A program made the translations under genes and the position numbers. This document shows positions 12,059 to 23,079 of a stretch of DNA of 64,000 nt, in pieces. Each line of letters opens with the position of its first letter. Position 1 is the stretch's first letter. The notes below the pieces were generated by a model. That model searched no databases. It had not been told where the DNA came from and saw nothing but the letters and a program-made list of their open reading frames with translations. Source of the DNA: Panax quinquefolius (lineage: Eukaryota > Streptophyta > Magnoliopsida > Apiales > Araliaceae); assembly GCA_020205615.1 (NCBI GenBank), contig CM035152.1, forward strand, positions 116,906,043 through 116,970,042, in the 5' to 3' direction.

Positions 12059-15000
12059 TATGACGCCCCCAAAATAGGTATACACAACCCATTCTGAGTC
12101 GCCAAATATATGGTACATAAATCAAATACAAACTTAATTTATATAACTGTTAAGTGTCGTAAATAATACGACAAAACAAAAACTGAGAGTTTTTATCACG
12201 AATATTATCTCGTAGACAATATCTTAAGATAATGTAGAATAAATTATCATTAGCCTTCAATAGTGTAAAACTGATAGAATACAATAGACAATAAGTTTAA
12301 CTGCAGCGGAACAAGCAATCAATTAAAAGAGTCAAGTAGAGCATGATGTCTACTATCTTCTATGATTTAAAAGTTCATCATTAATATTTTATCTCTGTAA
12401 CACATTATCACGGGTGAACAGTAGCATTATCACGAACGAAATCGGCGAAATTTCTGATTTTCACTATACTACACTATGCAGCACTATGCAAACACTATGC
12501 AGCACAATGCAACACTATGCAGTACTACGCAAACACTGTAATATTACAAATGATGTGGTAAAAGTCCTTATTAGTTCGTAGTGCATTGATGGACAGTTGT
12601 TGGCATGATCATGACCATTGGTGATAATACGAATATCCTTGGCCTATAGTGCATGGATGATTCGTGGATGTGATAATAGTTGGGACTAGTCGGGGAATGG
12701 AATGACGGTCTAGATGGTTGCTTTCGTAGTCCTCACTATTCTGTGAAATAGTGTGATAATAATTGTAATGAGGACTCCATTTGAGTTTGGATATTGTCTA
12801 GAAGATAATATTCGTGTTAAAACTCTCAACCTATGTTACACGAGAGTTGTATAATTAAGTTTGTATTTGTATTCTGTACCATGTATTTGGTGACTCAGAA
12901 TGGGTGATGAATACCTATTTTAGGGGCTTCACACAAATGGATTCCTCGTTACAATTATTATCACACTATTTTATAGAATAGTGAGGACTACTATAGCAAC
13001 CATCTTGGACCGTGACTCCATTCCCCGACTAGTCCTAGCTATATTCTCATCCCTGAAGAGAAAAATAAAAGCAAAGGGTGAGCTCAATTAGCCCAGTAAA
13101 GAATATTATGACTAAGATAATATAGAATAAATTATCATTAGTCTTCAACAGTATAAAAATTGATAGAATACAAAAGACAACAAGTTTAACTGCAGCGGAA
13201 CAAGCAATCCACTAGAAGAGTCAAGTAGAGTATGATGTCTACTATCTTTTATGATTTAAAAGTTCATCATCAATATTTTCTCTCTGTAACACATCACAAT
13301 AAATAATCCACATCACCGAATTATCCATGCACTACGGGCCAAGGATATTCGTTAGTATCACATCCACGAATTATCCATGCACTACGGGCCAATGATATTT
13401 TTTAGTATCACCAATGGTCATGATCATGCCAAACAACTGTCCATCAATGCACAACGGGCCAATGAGGCCTTTTACCACATCATTTATAACATTACAGGTC
13501 ATGATTATACCAATACATAATTTCTGGTCATAATCATACCAATCAATAGTCCATCTATGCACTACGGGCTAAAGATGACTTTCATCACAATTTAAGCATT
13601 AGGATGATGACAATGATATAAGAATTCAATTAAGTGAGAGCAAGGATAAATTTTAAAGATTTATAATTCAATTTATCCAGAGTTCAAGAATGTCCAAATT
13701 GTCAACATGATAACTACTTTGTGGAGTAAAATTCAAGAATAATATTCATGTATCGAAAATAATTTGGACATAAAAGAAATCAATTTTTGTCGTGATTAAT
13801 ACCCCGGGTGAATAGTACTTCATGAATAGTACCCCGTGAATAGTACTCCAGCATGAAAAGATTAAAATTTAACAAGAATGTTCAGAAAAATATTTTTGTG
13901 AAACAATACTAGATGAAGCAAAAATTTCAAGGATATTCTACTAATTTCAAGGAGTATAGAAGCAATACTTATCAAAATAAGTGTAGAATTAGGAATATGA
14001 AACGAAATAATATTACTTACATACTACAGAGTATGGAAGAAAATATTATCTCTTACCATAAAAGGAGAGTACTTCTGACTTGTATAGCGGAGATATTCTT
14101 GAAGACAAGGTGCACTGTTTTCTACACTTAAAGTTTCCTTAAACTCTAAAGAAATACACTCAATATTATAGAAAAAGAATTCTCTGATTCTGGTGTGATT
14201 TTTGATTTCTAAACTAAACATCAAATTTATAGGAGAATGGCAGGGTACTATTTAAGAAAAAATCACAAACTGCACAGGGAAAAATCACGGGCGCAGACGG
14301 CGGATTTTTTTATTTTACTATGCAGCACTATGCAAACACTATGCAGTACTATACAAACACTATGCAGTACTATACAAACACTATGTAGTATTATATAATT
14401 AAATAAAATATAATATATTCTATTTATAAAAAGTATTTTGTTTTATTACTATTATAATAATAATAAAACAAAAACTGAGATGACTTTGTACCGACGATTT
14501 TGAAAAATGAGTAATTGGGGGTCCATGTAATAAGCCAAATTTACAACAAATACTTAATGACAAACCCCTTTATTTGTCACAAACCATTTGACTTCTCTAA
14601 ACACATTTTTAATCTTTCAACAATTATTCATCATTAATTATAACTCACAATATTAATAACTAGATCATTCCCAAGAAAGACGGGGTTTTCCGATAAGGAC
14701 TTCTCTTTATTGGCGCGCAATTAGATGACCAAACCCCTTTCCTCGACAGAACTTTCTAGATATTGTCAATAATGCAAATAATAATAGGAATAATTGTGTC
14801 GTCTCATTTATTGATTTAATAATATAAAATATTGTGCAGATAATACTGTGACAATAATTAAATCAATAATATGAGATACTATGCATCAACTACTGTTGCA
14901 ATAATTGAATAAAATTGAGTGACTTCTCACGTAAGTATCAATAATCAAAGATACTGTACAATATAGTGTGCTCTTTGTGCAACGCCAGACATCGTACTTT

Positions 15001-15309
15001 TATCACAGGAATTTCAAAGATTAACGGTAAAAGTTTTGCCGTTATTTTTATAAAAAAGTTATTTATGTCGCTTTCTATATCTGATAGTAATTCTTTCGTG
15101 GGGTCCACCAATGATTGTGCCGTCGTATGGATATTTTCTGACAAAAAGAATATTCCCCGACCAAACAAATATTTTATGACAACTTGCTTACTTTGCAAAA
15201 TTTATAAATATTACCCACAACTATAACATTGTATCAGATCCACACCTTATTATTCAAAATGATATTTAGAGAAAATTAAATCTTTATTAATAAAAGTTAG
15301 GGTCTTACA
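12059..15309 (-). mobile_element. LTR 'A' of a minus-strand gypsy family (rearranged copy)
   Basis: On the minus strand it begins TGTAAGACCCTAACTTTTAT at 15309 and ends GGGGGCGTCA near 12059, matching LTRs B, C and D. The minus-strand TATA-like ATAAATT lies near 14224-14231, preceded by a run of CACTATGCA units (14319-14392). Downstream on the minus strand are GAATAGTAC repeats (13799-13855) and the dispersed motif TCCATGCACTACGGGCC. It is longer than its relatives because of a scrambled segment at 12408-12936. Confidence 0.75.
12408..12936 (+). repeat. Scrambled, partly inverted segment inside LTR A
   Basis: At about 12408 the LTR jumps from its transcribed part to the promoter-proximal CACTATGCA zone. 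From about 12537 the sequence runs in the opposite direction (plus orientation: ATTACAAATGATGTGGTAAA, then GTAGTGCATTGATGGACAGT) up to CCTATTTTAGGGGCTTCACA at about 12915-12934, which is an LTR 3' end. At 12937 the minus orientation resumes with CAAATGGATTCCTCG. This makes a head-to-head arrangement of the same LTR pieces. Confidence 0.6.
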
Positions 15310-15584
15310 ACCTCCCCTGCTTATGAAATTTCGTCCTCGAAATTGGGTTACATACTTGGTAGGTCGAAGAGATGAGAATACCTTTCTTTCTTTTCAGATT
15401 AAATCTTCCCGATCATTTCCTCTGTATCATGATTTTTCCATTGCTCATCTCCTGTATTTCATATATCATTCTAGAATACAGCTTCAAAACAAAGGTTAAT
15501 TGACATATCATAATTTATCAACTTAAGTAAGAAAATTCAGCTTAGGTAGGACACACACTAGCGAATGATATTACTCGTCTCTCT
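15310..15584 (-). mobile_element. Remnant of gypsy internal region between LTRs A and B
   Basis: Just outside LTR A the minus strand reads CATAAGCAGGGGAGGT, a polypurine tract, and the segment CGAGGACGAAATTTC is the same as beside LTR D (58675-58700). This is the 3' tip of a chromovirus pol and untranslated region. The rest to 15584 is not recognisable, and I see no primer binding site next to LTR B, so most of the internal region is lost. Confidence 0.6.
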
Positions 15585-16487
15585 TGTGACGCCCCTAAAA
15601 TAAGTATACACAACCCATTCTGAGTCGCCAAATACATGGTACAAAATTTAAATACAAACTTCATTTATACAATACGACAAAAACGTAGCTAAGAGTTTTA
15701 CCACGAATATTGTCTCATAGACAATATCCAAACTCAAATGGAGTCCTCATTATAATTATTATCACACTATTTTATAAAATAGTGAGGACTACTATAGCAA
15801 CCATCTTGGACTGTTACTCCATTCCCTAACTAGTCCCGGCTATATTCTTATTTCCTAAAGAGAACACTGAAAGCAAAGGGTGAGCTCAACTAGCCCAGTA
15901 AAAAATATTATGACTAAGATAATGCAGAATAAATTATCGTTAGCCTTCAACAGTGTAAAATTGATAGAATACAATAAAAAACAAGTTTAACTGCAGCGGA
16001 ACAAGTAATCCATTAGAAGAGTCAAGTAGATCATGATATCTACTATCTTCTATGATTTAAAAGTTCATCATCAATATTTTGTCACTGTAACACATCTCAA
16101 TAATCCACATAATCAAATTATCGATGCACTGCGGGTCAAGGATATTCGTTAGTATCACATCCACGAATTATCCATGCACTACGAGCCAATGATATTCGTT
16201 ATTATCACCAATGGTCATGATCATGCCAACAACTGTCCATTAATGCACTACGGGTCAATGAGGACTTTTACCACATCATTTGTAACATTACAGGTCATGA
16301 TTATACTGATACATAATTCCTGCTCATAATCATACCAATCAACAGTCCATCTATGCACTACGGGCCAAAGATGACTTTCATCACAATATAAGCACGAGGA
16401 TGATGACAATGATATACGAATTTAATTAAGTGAAAGCAATGATAAATTTTAAAAATTTATAATTCAATTTATCCATAGTTCAAGAAT
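15585..16487 (-). mobile_element. LTR 'B', part 1 (3' end of the LTR)
   Basis: Starts TGTGACGCCCCTAAAATAAG on the plus strand, the reverse complement of the LTR end, and contains five to six copies of the CACTACGGGCC motif between 16110 and 16370. It stops at CAAGAAT, where the CACTA element begins. The same sequence continues at 20625 with no loss apart from the 3-bp duplication; LTR A shows the uninterrupted version near 13684 (CAAGAATGTCCAAATTG). Confidence 0.8.
16485..16487. repeat. Target-site duplication of the CACTA element, left copy
   Basis: AAT here and AAT at 20625-20627. LTR A at about 13684-13700 has a single AAT at the same point, which serves as the empty site. Confidence 0.85.
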
Positions 16488-16514
16488 CACTACTACAAAA
16501 TAATAAATAGACAA
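16488..16514 (+). repeat. CACTA terminal inverted repeat, left
   Basis: 27 bp, 24 of 27 positions complementary to the right end by hand alignment; the three mismatches are at positions 6, 14 and 16. Confidence 0.85.
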
Positions 16515-16983
16515 TATTTAAATCACAATATTTTTTATAAAAATGTTGTAGTATTACAACATTTTTTAATAAAACGTTGTAGATACATGTAAAAAAAAAT
16601 TATCTATTTAAAAGGGGTATTTTTTGGTTTTAAATAGATAATTTTTTTTTAAAAAAACCGTTATGTATCTAACAAAACACGGAGCAAAAACCGCACTAGA
16701 AAACTTAAAATTAAAACACGCTGTGCTCTGCTCTGCTCTCTTTCGCTCACAAGACCAAAACCTATTCCTCCCCTTTGAAGTTCCTCCCATCTAGCTCACA
16801 AGGTAAGGAAATTATTCTCTCTATCGCTCCTCCTTCAATTATATTACGCTACTCTGCTTGATTTTTACGCTACGCAAACAATTCTCCTTCTTCCAGTACT
16901 CATTCGTACCTCACAAAATCCCCAAATCGAACAGGAGAAGAAGGTATTCCTATTTTAGTTGTTGTATAAACCCTAATTTCAAG

Positions 16984-17109
16984 ATGTCATGGCAAGTTTA
17001 CGTTGACAATCACTTGTTGTACCAAACCGAAGAAGGCAATCAGCTCACTTCTACTGCTATTTTGGGTCAGGACGGCTCTGTTTGGGCCCAGAGCCCCAAC
17101 TTTCCTCAG
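16984..17109 (+). pseudogene. Captured profilin exon 1
   Basis: The 42 codons start [14 protein letters not shown] and end [15 protein letters not shown], the N-terminal helix and first strands of plant profilin, the small actin-monomer and polyproline binding protein (usually about 131 residues). The fragment stops at CCTCAG followed by GT, consistent with the usual first exon-intron boundary. The sequence upstream (about 16700-16983) looks like a 5' untranslated region with pyrimidine-rich stretches. I do not find profilin exons 2 and 3 downstream, so only the first third was captured. The exon itself has no stop and looks little decayed. If read through into the intron it gives about 82 extra codons of junk. 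Confidence 0.85.
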
Positions 17110-17839
17110 GTGCTCCATTTTGTGAAGATGTTTGTGGCCAGGTATGTCTGCTTTTTGTTTTTCTTAAAGTTTGATGTTTTTAGATTACCATTTGTGGTGG
17201 ACATGTTTTTGTTGGTTTTTTTTGTTTAAAAAAATATGTTTTTATAAAATTTGTGGTTATTCTGTGTTTTTGTTTGGTTAGATTTTATGCCTTTCCGAAT
17301 GCTTCCTGCCTCTTCAGTTGATTCTGTAAGGAACAATGTGTTTGAATTTAGTATTTAGGTATTTAGGGCCTTTATTTCGGTCTTATTTGATTTTTCATTT
17401 GTAAATGTTTACGGGATGTTTTGATTGTAATTGTTTACTGGATGTTCTAGATGTTTTGATTGTAATTGTTTACTGGATGTTCTATGTCTTGTCTTATGTT
17501 TAAGAAGGCAATGTTGGGCTACTAGCCCCTCTTTGCAATGGGTGTGAGCCGACATCTGTAGCTTTTATGCACCAGGGAGAATCAGTGCACCGGTTTGATG
17601 GGTCGTCTTCAACCGGGAATTGCCTGTTTTGGTAGTTTTACTAATATTTCCTTTAGTACTTGAATATGATGTATTTTCTTCAATTGATTACTACAATTGA
17701 ATTAACCTAAAATTAGCTTACACTATTGAATGATATTGAAAGGTTAGTTATATGTGTTAGTCGTCATCAGCATATAGAAGAATAAGAACAGGCTGAATTT
17801 ATGCTTCAATTATGATCCTTTCTGCGTTGTTGGTAACAG

Positions 17840-17932
17840 GCTGAATCAGGGGGTTCTGGCATAGTTTCCCGAAGGCTAACTGGACAGCAAGGTGTGGCTG
17901 AAAAATTTGTTATGAAGGTCCCAAACAACAAG
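17840..17932 (+). pseudogene. Captured KH-domain protein, exon fragment a
   Basis: Flanked by AG on the left and GT on the right, in frame for 31 codons that include SRRLTGQQGVAEKFVMKVPN. It leads, after an 81-bp intron, into the KH core at 18014. Together they resemble the FUBP-like KH proteins of plants, which bind single-stranded nucleic acid. Only one KH repeat is present of the two or more in the family. Confidence 0.75.
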
Positions 17933-18013
17933 GTAAAGTGTCATTGAATCTTTGATTACTAATACCTGAATTTGTCTTTATTATTTTTTCTGATGTAACT
18001 TCTTCATTTTTAG

Positions 18014-18085
18014 GTTGGTCTTATAATAGGTAAAGGAGGTGAGACCATAAAAAGTATGCAAAACAATACAGGAGCTCGGATTCAA
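18014..18085 (+). pseudogene. Captured KH-domain protein, exon fragment b (GxxG loop)
   Basis: 24 codons beginning VGLIIGKGGETIKSM, containing the KH signature I-I-G-K-G-G-x-x-I with the GKGG nucleic-acid binding loop intact. Both splice sites (AG before 18014, GTATGT after 18085) are retained. It lies behind the profilin piece and ahead of the TOPLESS-like piece, in the same orientation. Confidence 0.8.
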
Positions 18086-19480
18086 GTATGTAAAATATAT
18101 CATTCTTCTATCTACTAGTAGCACCAATTAATTTCCTCTAGTAAATGGCCATTCTTTATTTGAAATCCTAGCATTAGTTATTTTAGCACATTGTTTCATA
18201 TAGTGTTGTCACCACCTCGAAGATAGCTGGAATTGAAACGATCTATAATTTGCCATTCTGATTTAGCCTAAAATGATTATTGTCTAGTGGGAGCACTCCC
18301 CCTCTATGATCATTGGTTGGGGAAATCTTTTATCTTTCTGTGTGCTTATAATAACATTATAATGTTGATTTAGAACTTGCTGTTTTTGCCTTTTATTTTG
18401 AAACTCATCCATATGGCTGCGAACTCGCAGACAGAAAAAGCAGAGAGGACTTCAGGTAGAGAGGGCTTTCCTGCAATTATCTTTAGTAAATTAGATTCAA
18501 CTCTATTCACTGCGACTGTATTCATGCCAACTTGAAATTAAAAACTGGTTTTTGGGGACATGTTGGCCTACAATCATGCTCACTTTATTCGGTATTGTAA
18601 ATTTTTAGAGGAAATGGAAGCTGTTATATTGGGACAGAGGAAACACAATCTATTATTTTTGAGGTTCTCATCTCTATGCCCTTTCTCCATGTTTGTTAGT
18701 TGTTACTCTGCTCTTTTTCTAAATTCATATGGTGCTTCTCATTCACATTAACATATTAGAGAATTACCATGTCTACGTATTTGATATATATTTCATAATT
18801 TTACCTTTTTCACTTTGTGTTTATAGTTGTACGTGATATAGACTATATAATCTTGTCGACTAATTATTAATATTATGTTCCCAGTGCAGGAAATTCCTGT
18901 GTCAGCCACTAGCTTTTCAACTTTGATTCTCGTGTATTAAAAATGGGTTGAGAATAGTTTCCTTTGGGAACTGAAATAGTTTTTACCCTAACGGTGGTGT
19001 GATGTCTAAAGATAATTTTCCTGGGTTTATAGAACTTGTGATCAGGGCTACATTCTATCTGCTCAGAGTTATCTGGTACATGCAGCATGTTACTGGATGG
19101 GAGAGACACTAAGATTTGGACTTTTAGAAAATAGTAAAAGATGATGGGACAAAAGGAGATGAAAAACGGTGGATTTTTTTACCAGTTTCAAAATTTCTAT
19201 TATTGTGAACTTGAACTATATTCCATGCAAAGGTCTAGTTTGTTGATGTAATGCCTGCTGGAATTGCTAAACTTTTTAATCATGTCCTTAGTAGGTAGTT
19301 CCATCTAAGATCAATATAGTTTTATTTTTGTTATGCAAACATATATTTATAATTTTTTTGCACAGGTTTTTGATGAAGACATTGGGCAAGAGAAGCGATA
19401 GGGTACTACTAAGTTACCGTTACTTGAGATGGAACCTGAGACCACAAAAGAGTGATTTATGTAGTAACTTCCTGTAATTC
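18086..19480. other. CACTA interior without recognised coding
   Basis: AT-rich sequence with intron-like character. A short stretch at 19364-19401 (AG, then a frame reading FDEDIGQEKR and a stop) could be one more captured exon, source unknown. Nothing transposase-like is seen. Confidence 0.4.
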
Positions 19481-19485
19481 TAGAT

Positions 19486-19905
19486 TTGGGAAGTGGCTAC
19501 TAGCACTCAGCTGCTTACTACCCTTGAAGGTCATCAGGCACCTGTTCACTCTCTGTGTCCTCATGTTTGGAATAACATTCATGTAAGAATTAATCAAGTA
19601 GCATATATATTCTATATTCTACCCCAATACATATACATTTCTCCCATGGATTATGTATTTATCTAAAATTTACTTTTGGGTTTTCTATTTTCCTCAGTTT
19701 CTCCTTTCAACCTCGTTGGATGGAAAGGTAAAGGCATGGCTATATGAGCAGCCCATGGCTAAGTTTACCTTTGATGCTCTTGGTAGACAGTGCACTACGA
19801 TGGCTTATAGTGCCGATGGCTATATGAGCAGCCCATGGCTAAGTTTACCTTTGATGCTCTTGGTAGACAGTGCACTACGATGGCTTATAGTGCCGATGGT
19901 ACAAG
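19486..19905 (+). pseudogene. Captured TOPLESS-like WD40 fragment with an 80-bp tandem duplication
   Basis: Two exon pieces separated by an intron (19583-19697). The first (to 19582) encodes LEGHQAPVHSLCPHVWNNIH, the second starts FLLSTSLDGKVKAWLYEQP and ends GRQCTTMAYSADG. This is the WD40 region of the TOPLESS/TPR corepressors, plant transcriptional corepressors that bind EAR-motif repressors. The second exon is partly duplicated: 19740-19819 is repeated directly at 19820-19899, an 80-bp unit that shifts the frame, so no useful protein results. Confidence 0.8.
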
Positions 19906-20309
19906 GTATAAAATAGGCTTTTGTTAATCTTGCTTTTCTATGAGGCAGATTCAGAGTTTCTTATGAATGATGGGTGTGCAACAGATGGCCAGATCTCTAA
20001 AGGTGGTTCACAGGACGAGTTGGAGGTTTTGGATTTAAGTTCTTTTGCTTTGTCCTCTTCTTTCAAGTTAACTTACTGTTTTTTTATGCAATTGTTTAAG
20101 TCAGAATCTGAAACTAAAAATTGTAGGGATGTATGGATTGTTTGGCATTTGAGATGTAAACTTATTGTATGGTATTAATATAATATTTTTTGTAATTGGC
20201 ATTACAAAGAATTATTGGGATGTAAACGTATTGTATGGTATTAATATTCTTTGTAATTTTAGCTATATATCATGGCATTAGCATATTGCAGGTGCATTGG
20301 TAATATAGG

Positions 20310-20597
20310 TGAATTAAATTTTTTTTTTTTTTTTTTTAATCTATAACATTTAAAAAACGTTGTCTGATATACTAAACAACAACATTTTTATCCAAAAAAC
20401 GTTGTGGAATCATACCTTCTACAACGTTTTTAAGCATCTGCTAATTTTTGAAAAATAAATCTACAACGTTTTTTCCTAAAAAATGTTGTGTATTGTGCTT
20501 AACTACAACGTTTTAAAAACGTTGTGTAAGGGTGTTAAATAGACAACACCTTTAACCACGACGTTTTTTTGACAGAAATCACAACGTTTTTTTCGCG
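20310..20597. repeat. CACTA subterminal repeats, right side
   Basis: At least eight copies of ACAACGTTTT or its inverse AAAACGTTGT, often paired as head-to-head couples. A poly-T run lies at 20321-20338. In CACTA elements such repeats bind the transposase; that role here is inference. A weaker set (ACAACATTTT, AAACGTTGTAG) lies at 16505-16585. Confidence 0.75.
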
Positions 20598-20624
20598 TTG
20601 TCTATTTACTGTTTTGTAATAGTG
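20598..20624 (-). repeat. CACTA terminal inverted repeat, right
   Basis: Inverse copy of the left 27-bp terminus; ends in TAGTG next to the second AAT of the target-site duplication. Confidence 0.85.
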
Positions 20625-20967
20625 AATGTCCAAATCGTCAACATGATAACTGTCTTGTGGAGTAAAATTTAAGAATAATATTGTATCAAAAATAATTTGG
20701 ACAGAAAAGAAATTAACTTTTTGTCATGAATAGTACCCGGGTGAATAGTACCCCGTGAATAGTACTTTGGGAATAGTACCCTGTGAATAGTAACCCGACG
20801 TGAAAAGATTAAAAATTAACAAGAATGTTCAGAATAATATTTCCGTGAAAAGATACTAAATGAAGCGCAGATTTCAAGGATATTCTATTAATTTCAAGGA
20901 GTATAGAAGCAATACTTAACAAAATGAGTGTAGAATTAGGAATATGAAACGAAATAATATTACTTAC
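20625..20967 (-). mobile_element. LTR 'B', part 2
   Basis: Continues from 16487 with GTCCAAATCGTCAACATGATAA, runs through GAATAGTAC repeats (20731-20795), and stops at TACTTAC, where the Tat-type element begins. The uninterrupted version in LTR A is near 13685-14010. Confidence 0.8.
20963..20967. repeat. Target-site duplication of the Tat-type element, left copy
   Basis: CTTAC, repeated at 40852-40856 directly after the right LTR. Confidence 0.85.
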
Positions 20968-21308
20968 TGTCGACGTCGGGATTTTTGAGTGTCCCTTTTT
21001 GTTACTTGTTCTTTGGTTTTCTCATGTTAATGTGAGATTTATTTGAAAAAACAAGTAAAAAAGGTCCGACATGTATAATGTGGACGATTGACTTTAAGAG
21101 TCGCCAGTTGGTGTTTTTAACTGGTTGCATCAATGCAACCGGAAAAGTTTGCACATTGACCTAGTGATTTGACACTGCTAAACGGGTCTATGAAACTGAG
21201 ATTCATTAAGGGTTCGGGGGCTTGATTATGCGGAGGGAAGGTGTTAGGCACCCCCCGACATCCGTGTTACCACGGTGACCGCCACTCTTCAAAGAAATTG
21301 TTATATGA

Positions 21309-21340
<32 letters not shown>

Positions 21341-21729
21341 ATCAATGTGCAATTTATTTGAAAGTAGTGCGAGGCCTCGTTCGCACCTATATACACAAGG
21401 TTTGAATTTTATATGAAAGTTCAGTTTTAACCAAGATTTAGCAATGAAGTTTTGTAAAAGAGGTTTTTCAAACCTTATGCTCAATAGAAATTGAGACCTT
21501 TTCATACTTCCATTTTATTATTAAATGTCCGGCTTGTTTGCTTTTATTTCGAGATGCGACGCATTCTCGAGAAAATAATATACAACAGTGCCGAACTCCT
21601 TATGGGTATGATAGCCATCCAAGGAAACTCGGACACTAAAATAATGTACAAGTTGCTTACAGCCAGAAAATGTCCATCATGGGAACCGAATCTAGATTCA
21701 GTAAACTGAACCTGTGATCACATGATTCC

Positions 21730-22047
21730 TAGGCTCACAAGATACTGCAATTTGTATGGAAAGCAGTAAACAGTTATATATATATATAAGCTGTAAATAT
21801 ATATGAACATTATCAACTGCCACGAAGTGAACTCCATGCGGGACAAAATGTAAATAAAGCTGTAAAAGCTATCAACTGCTACGAAGTGAACTCCAGGAAA
21901 GACGGAATGTAAATAAAGCTGTAAAAAGCCACGGAGTAAACTCCAGGCCTGACAGAAATGTAAATATATATATATGTACAAATATATATATAAAATCAAG
22001 AACGATCGGATAATTCGGGCTCGCCGGATATTGATATGTCCGACAAA

Positions 22048-22082
<35 letters not shown>

Positions 22083-22290
22083 CGAGTAAATGCACCGGAT
22101 GTAAAATCCAGGCTCATCAGATATGTCTGACAACAATTATATATATATATATAAAGCAATTAAATGCATCGGATATAAAATTCAGGCTCATCAGACAGAG
22201 TCTGACCACAATTTATATATATAAGTATATATATATACAAAAGCAAATAAACGCTCCAGACCGAAGTCTAGGCTCAATCGAGGCATAAAT
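21730..22290. repeat. TA-rich tandem units in the Tat LTR
   Basis: Direct repeats with a shared core like TCCAGGCTCATCAGATATGT, each followed by a run of TA. The equivalent zone in the other LTR is 38880-39430. Reading frames here are products of the TA runs and not genes. Confidence 0.8.
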
Positions 22291-22655
22291 CGATAATGTT
22301 AGTCCATATATACGAAATATATACATATATTAGTGTGTATATATACAGATAGAAATGAAAACCACAGACCGAAGTCCGGGCAAACACACTCACACGACTC
22401 TCAACGTGTACAACAGTGTGTGATAATAGGAGAAAGAGGCTTTATAGAATGTAAGAAGGCTTATAGTGGGCTGCCAAAGTAGACTTCTTAGACTTTAAAT
22501 GGATAAACACTCAGCTCCCGCTGGATAAAGAGTAGCTATATGTGAGCTAACTAGTGTTTAAAGAAGAGGAAACACTTAAAAGATGTGTATGCAGAGTAAA
22601 ATAGACAGAGCTTCTTCGCCTTTTTCCTTCTCTCTCTCTTCTCAAATGGTCCCCT

Positions 22656-22667
22656 CTATATTTATAG
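22656..22667 (-). promoter_or_regulatory. TATA box of the Tat LTR (3' copy)
   Basis: Minus strand CTATAAATATAG; the same box is at 39826-39837 in the other LTR. It places the hairpin array upstream, in U3, and the TA-rich units downstream. Confidence 0.65.
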
Positions 22668-22674
22668 ACGGATG

Positions 22675-22714
22675 GCCGCAGGTCAACCTGCGGCAGCCGC
22701 AGTTGAACCTGCGG
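22675..22714. repeat. Two GC-rich palindromes next to the TATA box
   Basis: GCCGCAGGT-CA-ACCTGCGGC at 22675-22694, then CCGCAG-TTGAAC-CTGCGG at 22697-22714. The first lies 8 bases upstream of the TATA box on the minus strand. In the other LTR (39835-39860) the right arm is decayed. The same palindrome recurs inside the element at 24653-24672. Confidence 0.75.
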
Positions 22715-23079
22715 TTGGTCGTGGTGGGCCCGAACCTCGCGGGTCCCGTCGTCTCGTAGTACATGCACCCGTGCACTGTAATGTCCAATTAAACTTGCAG
22801 AACTTCAATCCGAGCATCCAAACGAAGTATATCTGTACTTCTTCGGATCACTTGGGTTGAGAGTGACGTAACGACATGGATTAGAGGTTGTACGAAGTCA
22901 GGAAGAGGGGTCTATGCCCATGGTCTTCAAGCTTCAAAGTCTATCCAAAGTACTGCCACACGTAATAGTCACTCGAGATTGTCAATCCTCGGCTCTTGTG
23001 GGACATTGTTGTATGTATGTATGTATGAAGCGTTGTGACGACGTGCCATTTGTCAGAGGAACAAGATGATGTATGACTC

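Larger units (their letters stand above)
16488..20624. mobile_element. Pack-type CACTA (En/Spm) transposon, non-autonomous
   Basis: The ends are CACTACTACAAAAT at the left and the inverse of CACTATTACAAAAC at the right. The target-site duplication is AAT (16485-16487 and 20625-20627), the 3-bp size typical of CACTA elements. Both ends carry subterminal repeats built on ACAACGTTTTT in both directions. There is no transposase. Instead the 4.1-kb interior holds pieces of three unrelated plant genes, all on the plus strand and still with introns: profilin, a KH-domain protein and a TOPLESS-like WD40 protein. This is the standard picture of a Pack-CACTA that captured host DNA. It sits within LTR B. 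Confidence 0.85.

Noticed and set aside
12061..16400. Regular repeats that might suggest a CRISPR-like array (CACTACGGGCC motif)
   Set aside because: Spacers are not unique, unit lengths vary and the context is a plant LTR.
16858..17229. Complete small profilin gene of 123 codons
   Set aside because: Only exon 1 is profilin; the rest is intron read-through, and the true start is at 16984.
18909..19109. 66-codon open frame on the minus strand inside the CACTA element
   Set aside because: No domain recognised, opposite to the captured exons; a chance frame.
21718..22288. Open frames with long Ile-Tyr runs on both strands; same at 38815-39519
   Set aside because: They are made by TA microsatellites in the Tat LTR and carry no domain.
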